The notes beneath the pieces were generated by a model. It worked only from the letters and a program-made list of their open reading frames with translations, made no database searches and had not been told where the DNA came from. A stretch of 6,560 bases of DNA from assembly GCA_023255355.1 (NCBI GenBank), contig JALRIU010000185.1, positions 1-6,560 of the forward strand, in the 5' to 3' direction. Origin of the DNA: Pseudomonadales bacterium (GTDB lineage Bacteria > Pseudomonadota > Gammaproteobacteria > Pseudomonadales > JAHEIH01). The translations under genes and the position numbers were made by a program. Positions 1 through 5,287 of this stretch are shown here, piece after piece (the first letter of the stretch is position 1; each line of letters opens with the position of its first letter).

Positions 1-1503
1 AAATACCGCTTGCTGCATAGTTTGGTTGTGGATACGTATTGAACCCCCACCCAATTCAGTGCCGTTTAACACCATATCATAGGCCCTAGAAAGCGCAGTT
101 TCTGGGTTTGCAAGCAACTCATCAGGCGAGCAAGAAGGAGCGGTAAATGGATGGTGTAGTGCTGTCAAACCACCCTCACCGTTCTCTTCAAACATGGGGA
201 AGTCAACAACCCAAAGTGGCGCCCACTCGCAAGTATAAAGGTTCAAATCTGCACCCAACTTACAACGCAGAGCACCCAATGCCTCAGTTACAACCTTATG
301 ACTATCAGCACCAAAGAAAATAAGATCGCCATTTTCTGCACCTACACGCTCTAAAATAGCGGCACGTACGTCGTTAGGTAAGAACTTAACGATGGGCGAC
401 TGCAAACCATTTTCCAAGTCTGCTTTATCATTCACCTTGATGTAAGCGAGACCTTTGGCACCATAAATCGACACAAACTTAGTGTAATCGTCAATTTGTT
501 TACGGCTTAATAGGTCGTTACCACCTGGCACTTTAAGCGCTGTAACGCGACCTTTAGGATCATTAGCTGGACCTGAGAATACCTTGAAGTCTACCCCAGT
601 CATCAAATCTTTAACGTCGTCTAAAACTAATGGAATACGCAAATCTGGCTTATCAGAACCATACTTTGCAATCGCTTCTGAGAAAGGCATATGTGGAAAG
701 TTACCCAAATCGATCGATAGCATTTCCTGGAACAATCCTTTGATCATGCGCTCGGTGATCGACATGATTTGGTCTTCGTTAATAAACGAAGTTTCAATAT
801 CGATTTGAGTGAATTCGGGCTGGCGATCCGCACGTAAGTCTTCATCGCGGAAACACTTAGCGATTTGGTAGTAGCGATCAAACCCAGAAACCATCAACAA
901 CTGTTTAAACAATTGCGGCGACTGCGGCAACGCAAAGAACTTACCATCGTGTGTTCGCGATGGTACCAAGTAGTCACGGGCACCTTCTGGCGTCGCACGA
1001 GTCAAAATTGGGGTCTCGATATCTAGGAAACCTTCGCCATCGAGAAAGTTGCGGATAGCCGTGGTTACTTTAGAGCGGAAACGTAAGTTGTGTTGCATTT
1101 CGTTGCGACGCAAATCGATGTAACGGTAGTGAAGACGAACTTCTTCACCCACACTAACGTGGCCATCTAATTGGAACGGTGGTGTTTCAGCGGTATTAAG
1201 AATATCCAGTGATGTACCGTAAACTTCAATCTCACCCGTCGCCATGTTCGGATTAACCGTAGCTGCTGAACGCGCACGGACTTTTCCAACCACCTTCAAG
1301 ACGTACTCACTGCGAACTTTATCTGCGCGCGCAAAATCTTCAGCGCTATCAGGATCAAACACAACCTGCACAATACCGTCGCGATCACGCAGATCCAAGA
1401 AGATGACGCCACCGTGGTCGCGACGACGATCCACCCAGCCACATAGTGTTACTTCTTGATCGATATTGGCACTGGTCACAGCACCGCAATAAATACTTCT
1501 CAT
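1..1503 (-). CDS. aspS: Aspartyl-tRNA synthetase (AspRS), C-terminus cut by window edge
   Basis: Class II aminoacyl-tRNA synthetase that charges tRNA with aspartate in the cytoplasm. The frame is open from the ATG at 1503 to base 1, giving 501 codons without a stop. E. coli AspRS has 590 residues, so about 90 are missing, including motif 3 with its GLAFGLDR-type signature. Residues 1 to about 105 are the OB-fold anticodon-binding domain (CGWVDRRRDHGG at 21-32). The catalytic core follows: flipping loop ATPEGARDY (170-178), QSPQLFKQLLM (194-204), motif 2 FRDEDLRADRQPEFTQ (218-233) with Arg219 matching the E. coli ATP/Asp-binding arginine, the bacterial insertion domain, then LTALHHPFTAP and GTELGGGSIRIH near the edge. 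His30 matches the position reported as a marker of non-discriminating AspRS in Pseudomonas aeruginosa; E. coli has Leu there. A weak AGAG (1511-1514) precedes the start by 7 nt. It follows fmdB by 18 bp and is probably cotranscribed with it. Confidence 0.97.
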   Translation of the reverse strand, partial: MRSIYCGAVTSANIDQEVTLCGWVDRRRDHGGVIFLDLRDRDGIVQVVFDPDSAEDFARADKVRSEYVLKVVGKVRARSAATVNPNMATGEIEVYGTSLDILNTAETPPFQLDGHVSVGEEVRLHYRYIDLRRNEMQHNLRFRSKVTTAIRNFLDGEGFLDIETPILTRATPEGARDYLVPSRTHDGKFFALPQSPQLFKQLLMVSGFDRYYQIAKCFRDEDLRADRQPEFTQIDIETSFINEDQIMSITERMIKGLFQEMLSIDLGNFPHMPFSEAIAKYGSDKPDLRIPLVLDDVKDLMTGVDFKVFSGPANDPKGRVTALKVPGGNDLLSRKQIDDYTKFVSIYGAKGLAYIKVNDKADLENGLQSPIVKFLPNDVRAAILERVGAENGDLIFFGADSHKVVTEALGALRCKLGADLNLYTCEWAPLWVVDFPMFEENGEGGLTALHHPFTAPSCSPDELLANPETALSRAYDMVLNGTELGGGSIRIHNQTMQQAVF

Positions 1504-1521
1504 AGGTTTTCTCTATCCGAA

Positions 1522-1749
1522 TTAAGCGTCGCCAGACGAACCACCGCCGGCGATATTTTTCTTTGAACCTGTTTTAAAATCCGTCTCATACCAGCCACCA
1601 CCTTTTAAGCGGAAACCAGCTGCAGAGATAATTTTTTGAAGCTCAGACTTGCCACATTTTGGGCATTGCGTCAGAGGCTCGTCACTCATTTTTTGAATTG
1701 CCTCGTGGTTTTGACCACAGGCTTTACACTGATATTCATATATCGGCAT
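1522..1749 (-). CDS. FmdB-family small zinc-ribbon protein
   Basis: A 75-residue protein of the FmdB / CxxC-CxxC putative regulatory family. It begins with the typical MPIYEYQC and has two zinc-ligand pairs, Cys8-x2-Cys11 and Cys29-x2-Cys32, which form one zinc ribbon. A FRLKGGGWYETD segment (47-58) typical of the family follows, and the tail is Gly/Ser-rich and probably disordered. The name comes from FmdB of Methylophilus, linked to formamidase gene regulation; in most bacteria the molecular role is unknown, and transcriptional regulation is not proven here. A GGAG sequence (1760-1763) lies 10 nt before the ATG. The gene is immediately upstream of aspS, an arrangement I recall from Pseudomonas-like genomes, and a candidate promoter with a perfect -10 box lies about 70 bp upstream. 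Length and motifs are complete. Confidence 0.9.
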   Translation of the reverse strand: MPIYEYQCKACGQNHEAIQKMSDEPLTQCPKCGKSELQKIISAAGFRLKGGGWYETDFKTGSKKNIAGGGSSGDA

Positions 1750-1984
1750 TTACAATTTTCTCCAAAATCAATCGGGCAGGCTCGTCAGCCCAAATAGCGA
1801 GATTTCAAAAAGCGCAGGATTATAGCGCAAAAAGACCTAGTCAGGCTATTCGCCAAAGCGTAGATAAGGCATTTTTTACAAAATAAAAGGGGCTGGAGCT
1901 AAAAAGAGCTTATTTTTGGGGTAAGTCGCTTTATTGGCGGTCAATCCATCAACCCAAATGGAGTATTACTTAAATTGGAGAAAC
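1750..1984. other. Intergenic spacer between moeA and fmdB
   Basis: Non-coding stretch of 235 bp. Apart from the candidate fmdB promoter and the fmdB ribosome-binding site I see no gene here. No GC-rich hairpin followed by a T run lies behind the moeA stop on the minus strand; short inverted repeats such as ATTG/CAAT near 1934-1945 are too weak to call. Either moeA transcription ends by a factor-dependent route or it reads through into fmdB-aspS. Confidence 0.6.
1819..1847 (-). promoter_or_regulatory. Candidate sigma-70 promoter for fmdB-aspS
   Basis: On the minus strand there is a perfect TATAAT at 1824-1819, about 70 bp upstream of the fmdB start. At 17-bp spacing the -35 hexamer would be AGCCTG (1847-1842), a poor match, so the -35 is weak or factor-dependent. 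It is the best promoter-like sequence in the 235-bp gap between moeA and fmdB. The -10 is flanked by GCGC on both sides (4-bp arms, 9-nt spacing), which might be an operator or may be chance. Confidence 0.4.
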
Positions 1985-3190
1985 TCAAGAAAACAAACTA
2001 TCAAATAGTAAAACCTTCACTGAGTCGCCCTTGGTAACGGTCGATCCTATTGGAATACGAGCTAAAGCATTACCCCAAGAAGCAGCCATTAATGCACCTG
2101 AACTTTGGTTGTCATAGGCTGACGCACGAAACTCACCCTCGTGCCGGATCAATTTTACGCGCAGATATTCTTCTCGAGATCCAGCGTGCGGCCAATCAAA
2201 ATCTGCTGTCACAGATATTTCGAGTAGCGAATCATTTTGCAAACCGGCCAGTTTTATTAACAAAGGTCGCGCTACCAATAGCGCTGTTACAAACGATGAG
2301 CTTGGATTGCCGGGCAATCCCAAAAACGGAATATCTGCGATGGCACCAAAGGCAACCGGTTTGCCAGGCTTTATTGCCAAACGCCACATCGATAAATGGC
2401 CGAGTTCCTCAACGGCTGCTCGGACATGATCCTCTTCGCCAACTGAAACACCCCCACTACTAATAATCAAATCGCAAAGACGACTCGCATGAGAAAGCGC
2501 GGTTTTGACGGACTCCAGATCGTCTTCAACCGAGGCAAAGGTTTCAACTTCGCAACCCCAACCCTTCAGAAGACTAGCAAGCATGTATTGATTGGAATTA
2601 TAAATTTGACCAGGACCAAGTGGATCACCCGGTTCAACGAGCTCATCACCAGTACATAACAGGGCAACGTTTGGTTTGGCAACAACCTCAACTTGCGCCA
2701 CGCCTAAAGAGGCCAGCAAGCCAATATCTTGAGCTCTTAAACGCTGGCCAGCGGTGACAATACATTGACCGATATCGATATCATTTCCAGCAAGACGGAT
2801 ATTGTCGCCATGGCGAGGACAAATCAGTATTTTAACGCCACCTTCAACAACCTCGGTATTTTCTTGCATAACCACTGCATTCGCACCCGCAGGCACCTCA
2901 GCACCGGTAAATATCCGCGCCGCAGTGCCAGGCTGTAATGCTTGTGCAACTGCCCCAGCGGGGATGCGTTGCGAAACAGCAAGTACATCGCCATCAGCCA
3001 TGCTCTCAACATCAAGTGCATACCCATCCATGGCGCTATTATCCATCGGTGGGACTTGCATAGTCGCGAAAAAATCATGGGCCATCACACGCCCAAGAGC
3101 ATCGCTTAAACCAATCGTTTCGGTTTTGGAAATGGCTGAAATTTGCCCAAGAATATGATCGATTGCGTCGACTAAAGGCGTCAATGCCAT
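1985..3190 (-). CDS. moeA: Molybdopterin molybdenumtransferase MoeA
   Basis: MoeA inserts molybdate into adenylylated molybdopterin, releasing AMP and giving active molybdenum cofactor; it acts in the cytoplasm as a dimer. The product has 401 residues (E. coli 411). Signatures in order: VPPMDNSAMDGYA (46-58) with Asp55; TGAEVPAGANAVV (95-107) with Thr95; TGDELVEPGDPL (180-191) with Glu183; SSGGVSVGEEDHV (244-256) with Asp254; IKPGKPVAFG (273-282); LPGNPSSS (292-299). These residues match E. coli Asp59, Thr100, Glu188 and Asp259 at a constant offset, so the active site looks intact. The usual GNPVS reads GNPSS, a mild change. The C-terminal beta domain is present, with YLRVKL near 339-344. The ATG directly follows the moaB stop codon (TAAATG), and an AAGGG (3198-3202) lies 7 nt upstream inside moaB, so translation is probably coupled to moaB. 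Confidence 0.96.
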   Translation of the reverse strand: MALTPLVDAIDHILGQISAISKTETIGLSDALGRVMAHDFFATMQVPPMDNSAMDGYALDVESMADGDVLAVSQRIPAGAVAQALQPGTAARIFTGAEVPAGANAVVMQENTEVVEGGVKILICPRHGDNIRLAGNDIDIGQCIVTAGQRLRAQDIGLLASLGVAQVEVVAKPNVALLCTGDELVEPGDPLGPGQIYNSNQYMLASLLKGWGCEVETFASVEDDLESVKTALSHASRLCDLIISSGGVSVGEEDHVRAAVEELGHLSMWRLAIKPGKPVAFGAIADIPFLGLPGNPSSSFVTALLVARPLLIKLAGLQNDSLLEISVTADFDWPHAGSREEYLRVKLIRHEGEFRASAYDNQSSGALMAASWGNALARIPIGSTVTKGDSVKVLLFDSLFS

Positions 3191-3706
3191 TTAGTTACCC
3201 TTAGCTTTACGAAGCACACCGACAAAATTACAGGGCTTGTGACGACTATCAAATTGTTGCTGCAAAATACCTGTCCAAGCTAATCGACAGGCGCCCGTAG
3301 AACCGGGTACGCAGAAGATGACTGTATGGTTGGCAAGCCCTGCTAGAGCACGTGATTGAACGGTTGAAGTTCCAATATCATCGAATGACAGCTGTCTAAA
3401 TAATTCGCCGAAACCCTCAATGTGCTTATCAAAAAGTGGCGCAAGTGCCTCCGGGGTTGAATCTCGACCACTAAAACCCGTGCCGCCTGTTGTAATCACC
3501 GCATCGATGGCAGGATCAGCGATCCATTGCGACACTATCGCCCGCAATTGATAAACATCATCAATAACAATCTGATGGGCGGCAATCCGATGACCAGCTT
3601 GCTTTAGAGATTCCACCAAATAATTACCCGAGGTATCGGTTTCTGGTGTGCGAGTATCCGACACCGTTAACACTGCAACATTTAAAAAATCCTGCTGATC
3701 ACTCAT
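3191..3706 (-). CDS. moaB: Molybdenum cofactor biosynthesis protein B (MoaB)
   Basis: MoaB/MogA-family protein of 171 residues (E. coli MoaB 170). The family binds molybdopterin; some MoaB proteins adenylylate it with ATP before MoeA inserts molybdate, while the role of E. coli MoaB beside MogA is less certain. Motifs seen: VAVLTVSDTR (10-19), DTSGNYL (24-30), TTGGTGFSGRD (72-82) of the molybdopterin-binding fold, EGFGELFRQLSFDDIGTS (97-114), QSRALAG (117-123) and the PGSTGAC loop (134-140). LFRQLSF and SRA.AG.AN are MoaB-type rather than MogA-type. I chose the ATG at 3706 because AAGGA (3715-3719) stands 8 nt upstream and the length then fits the family. An in-frame ATG at 3742 would add 12 residues and overlap the upstream gene. 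Only 1 nt separates it from the SDR-like gene and 0 nt from moeA, so it is the middle of a compact operon. Confidence 0.94.
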   Translation of the reverse strand: MSDQQDFLNVAVLTVSDTRTPETDTSGNYLVESLKQAGHRIAAHQIVIDDVYQLRAIVSQWIADPAIDAVITTGGTGFSGRDSTPEALAPLFDKHIEGFGELFRQLSFDDIGTSTVQSRALAGLANHTVIFCVPGSTGACRLAWTGILQQQFDSRHKPCNFVGVLRKAKGN

Positions 3707-3707
3707 G

Positions 3708-4565
3708 TTAGTAATCCTTGAGACTAAAGAATTGTTGAACATCTTTGGCTAAAGCAGAACGCCAAGGGCGCTGCTTAATACCAAAATCACCTAAGAGGCG
3801 CTCGCAACTCAGCGAGGCACCCACCATAAAAGAATCTCGTTTAGCGCGAAGAATTTTGGCTTTGCTTTCAGTGTATGATCCGAACTGACGAAGCATATCA
3901 TTCAGAGCAATACCAAATTCATAGGGCGAAGCTTTCATACCAGAACAATAGTGGTAAAGCCCACGACCTGGGGCGCCAAATCTCACCTGCTCGGCAATAG
4001 CGACGATAACTCGCGCCACATCTTCTGCACAGGTGAAAGAAACCTGATAGTCATCACGCAGGCGCATTGTCCCCCCGTCTTTTATGAGGGTATTTAGTTT
4101 TTTAAACAGCGCTCCTTCATTACCAAAAAGATTACACACCCGTAAAACAATGCCGTAATCCCCCATAGAGAGAACACGCTGCTCAGCGGTCATAAGATAT
4201 TCACCCAAGGGACTTGAGGGATTGTACTCAGCGTCTTCAGCAAAATAACTTTCACGATCATTCGGCAGCACTTGTGATAACGAGGCATGCAACATCACCC
4301 GTTTGGTATCAAAGCAAAACTGGGCAATTTTTCTAAACACACTGCGTGACAATGCACTCACTGTACCTGTTGAATAAAATTCATCGAGATGCATGGTATT
4401 TACAACAAACTTACATTGCACTTGTTCAATTAATTGGGCGTATGTTGCCCAATCTTTGTGAACCGGTCCCGTATCGATCACCACTGGCTCCCAGCCACGC
4501 TGCCGAAGTTGCCTCACGACCGACAAACCGAGCATTGTTTCCGCACCTAAAACCGCAATTTTCAC
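3708..4565 (-). CDS. RmlD/SDR-like Rossmann-fold protein with lost catalytic triad
   Basis: Predicted cytoplasmic protein of 285 residues in the extended SDR / RmlD substrate-binding (dTDP-4-dehydrorhamnose reductase-like) superfamily. The N-terminal VKIAVLGAETMLG is the beta1-loop-alpha1 of a Rossmann fold, but GxxGxxG reads G7-AE-T10-ML-G13. The second landmark, normally STDYVF, reads SLSQVL (from Ser95). The YGxxK helix aligns without gaps as PSSPLGEYLMTAE (116-128), so Tyr is Leu120 and Lys is Leu124. The following helix and VLRVCNLFG strand are well kept, as are a FTCAEDVARVI segment and a C-terminal KQRPWRSALAKD-type end. The fold seems intact while the usual Thr-Tyr-Lys triad is absent. 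The start is uncertain: there is no in-frame ATG, and GTG at 4565 (chosen; family N-terminus, GGA 11 nt upstream) competes with TTG at 4580. It heads the unit with moaB and moeA. True function unknown. Confidence 0.85.
   Translation of the reverse strand: MKIAVLGAETMLGLSVVRQLRQRGWEPVVIDTGPVHKDWATYAQLIEQVQCKFVVNTMHLDEFYSTGTVSALSRSVFRKIAQFCFDTKRVMLHASLSQVLPNDRESYFAEDAEYNPSSPLGEYLMTAEQRVLSMGDYGIVLRVCNLFGNEGALFKKLNTLIKDGGTMRLRDDYQVSFTCAEDVARVIVAIAEQVRFGAPGRGLYHYCSGMKASPYEFGIALNDMLRQFGSYTESKAKILRAKRDSFMVGASLSCERLLGDFGIKQRPWRSALAKDVQQFFSLKDY
3715..3719 (-). promoter_or_regulatory. Ribosome-binding site deciding the moaB start
   Basis: AAGGA on the minus strand, 8 nt before the ATG at 3706 and inside the last codons of the upstream gene. 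It supports the 171-residue MoaB over a start at 3742. Confidence 0.75.
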
Positions 4566-4630
4566 AAAATTAGCATCCAATTAACAAAGGCAATAGCCTA
4601 GCATTTTTTTTTACGCCACAAAACAAAAAA
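4566..4630 (-). other. Leader region of the SDR-moaB-moeA unit
   Basis: The 65 bp between the ssb terminator stem and the GTG start must hold any promoter for the three-gene unit. It is AT-rich, with an A9 tract (4612-4604) and a short hairpin, AGGC-TATT-GCCT, just downstream. The best sigma-70-like pair is TTGTGG-N17-GGCTAT, which is weak, so I call no promoter. A four-codon out-of-frame ORF (ATG at 4576) ends with a TGA that overlaps the GTG start. Confidence 0.35.
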
Positions 4631-4650
4631 CCCCGCAATTGCGGGGCTTT
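4625..4650 (-). terminator. Intrinsic terminator of ssb
   Basis: On the minus strand a perfect 16-bp palindrome, CCCCGCAATTGCGGGG (4646-4631), is followed at once by TTTTTTG and more T, and is preceded by AAAG. This GC-rich hairpin plus U tract is a textbook rho-independent terminator, 22 nt past the ssb stop codon. On the plus strand the following bases (CTTTATG) are poor, so it works mainly for the minus strand and insulates ssb from the next unit. Confidence 0.93.
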
Positions 4651-4672
4651 ATGTCACATCATCGACATGCTA

Positions 4673-5200
4673 CTAAAATGGAATGTCGTCATCAAAATCA
4701 TCAAAACCACCGCCTTGTGGGGCTTGGTAGCCGCCTTGATTTTGAGGTGCCTGCTGATAATTCTGTTGTGGCGCAGATTGTTGCTGAGAATAAGCTGCTT
4801 GAGCTGGTGCAGGTTGCTGCTGATAGTTACCGCCACCCATGTTGCCGCCGCCCATGCCGTCGCCACGCGAATCAAGCATTTGCATTTCGTTAGCAACGAT
4901 CTCTGTGGTGTAACGATCTTGGCCGCTCTGATCTTGCCACTTACGAGTACGCAACGATCCCTCAACATACACTTTTGAACCTTTGCGAAGGTATTCGCCA
5001 GCAATCTCTGCTAAGCGATTAAAAAATACAACACGGTGCCACTCAGTACGTTCTTGGGGTTGACCTGTTTGCTTATCGCGCCATGTTTCAGACGTCGCAA
5101 TTGAAATATTTGTTACAGCACTGCCTGATGGCATTGCTTTAGTTTCGGGATCTTGTCCAACGTTGCCAACCAAAATCACCTTGTTAATACCGCGGGCCAT
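4673..5200 (-). CDS. ssb: Single-stranded DNA-binding protein (SSB)
   Basis: SSB coats single-stranded DNA in replication, recombination and repair, normally as a homotetramer. The protein has 175 residues (E. coli 178). Residues 1 to about 110 form the OB fold: ARGINKVILVGNVGQDPE at the start, Trp40, Trp54, Phe60 and Trp88 at the DNA-contacting positions known from E. coli, and RTRKWQDQSGQDRYTTE (84-100). Residues about 111-163 are a low-complexity Gly/Gln/Pro/Ala linker containing GGGNMGGGNYQQQ. The last nine residues, DDFDDDIPF, are the acidic tip that recruits partner proteins. A strong AGAGGA (5207-5212) lies 6 nt before the ATG, and the stop is TAG. The gene stands 87 bp after fabV and is closed by its own terminator. 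No LexA-type SOS box is seen upstream. Confidence 0.97.
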   Translation of the reverse strand: MARGINKVILVGNVGQDPETKAMPSGSAVTNISIATSETWRDKQTGQPQERTEWHRVVFFNRLAEIAGEYLRKGSKVYVEGSLRTRKWQDQSGQDRYTTEIVANEMQMLDSRGDGMGGGNMGGGNYQQQPAPAQAAYSQQQSAPQQNYQQAPQNQGGYQAPQGGGFDDFDDDIPF

Positions 5201-5228
5201 GTCTTTTCCTCTTTTTTATCCGGCGTTT

Positions 5229-5273
5229 AAAGCACAGTGTCGCACAGATCACTCTGCGACAAAAGTGCCCTTT
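5229..5273 (-). repeat. Imperfect inverted repeat / hairpin between fabV and ssb
   Basis: Minus-strand arms GTCGCA (5260-5255) and TGCGAC (5244-5239) pair perfectly around a 10-nt loop. Outside them GCAC (5268-5265) pairs with GTGC (5235-5232) across a small internal loop, and AAA with TTT beyond. Only TTT follows the stem, so it is a poor rho-independent terminator for fabV. It could be a weak terminator, an mRNA 3' structure or a protein-binding site. Confidence 0.5.
5255..5270 (-). promoter_or_regulatory. Candidate sigma-54 (-24/-12) promoter ahead of ssb
   Basis: The minus strand reads GGGCACTTTTGTCGCA, against the RpoN consensus TGGCAC-N5-TTGCW. The invariant GG and GC are present with the required 10-bp spacing, as is the whole GGCAC block. 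Mismatches are the first T and the second T of TTGC. It lies 55 nt upstream of the ssb ATG and overlaps one arm of the hairpin. No sigma-70 promoter of comparable quality is visible in this spacer. ssb is not a classical RpoN target, so this stays tentative. Confidence 0.3.
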
Positions 5274-5287
5274 CGTTCAGTTTTTTA

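Noticed and set aside
1811..1835. GCGC hairpin plus T run near the fmdB promoter as a moeA terminator
   Set aside because: A 4-bp stem with a 9-nt loop is too weak, and it sits on the -10 box about 160 bp past moeA.
1659..1886. 75-codon plus-strand open frame over the fmdB start and spacer
   Set aside because: Mostly antisense to fmdB, with no ribosome-binding site or recognisable motif.
2050..2463. 137-codon plus-strand open frame
   Set aside because: It lies wholly antisense to the well-conserved moeA, and its translation shows no recognisable domain.
3707..3742. Longer MoaB from the ATG at 3742
   Set aside because: It would overlap the upstream gene and add 12 non-conserved residues; the ATG at 3706 has a good ribosome-binding site and gives the family length.
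4583..4612. Plus-strand terminator: AGGC-AATA-GCCT stem before a T9 run
   Set aside because: The stem is only 4 bp, is separated from the T run, and there is no plus-strand gene to terminate.
4566..4630. Molybdenum cofactor riboswitch ahead of the SDR-moaB-moeA unit
   Set aside because: The space between the ssb terminator and the start is about 65 bp, AT-rich and without the long helices that such an RNA needs.
4639..5004. Several open frames on both strands within ssb
   Set aside because: They are by-products of the Gln/Gly-rich ssb linker; the SSB frame itself has conserved tryptophans and the acidic tip.
5232..5250. Possible LexA (SOS) box ahead of ssb
   Set aside because: Two CTGT elements are present on the minus strand as direct repeats (CTGTGCGACACTGT), but there is no CTGT-N8-ACAG inverted pair.
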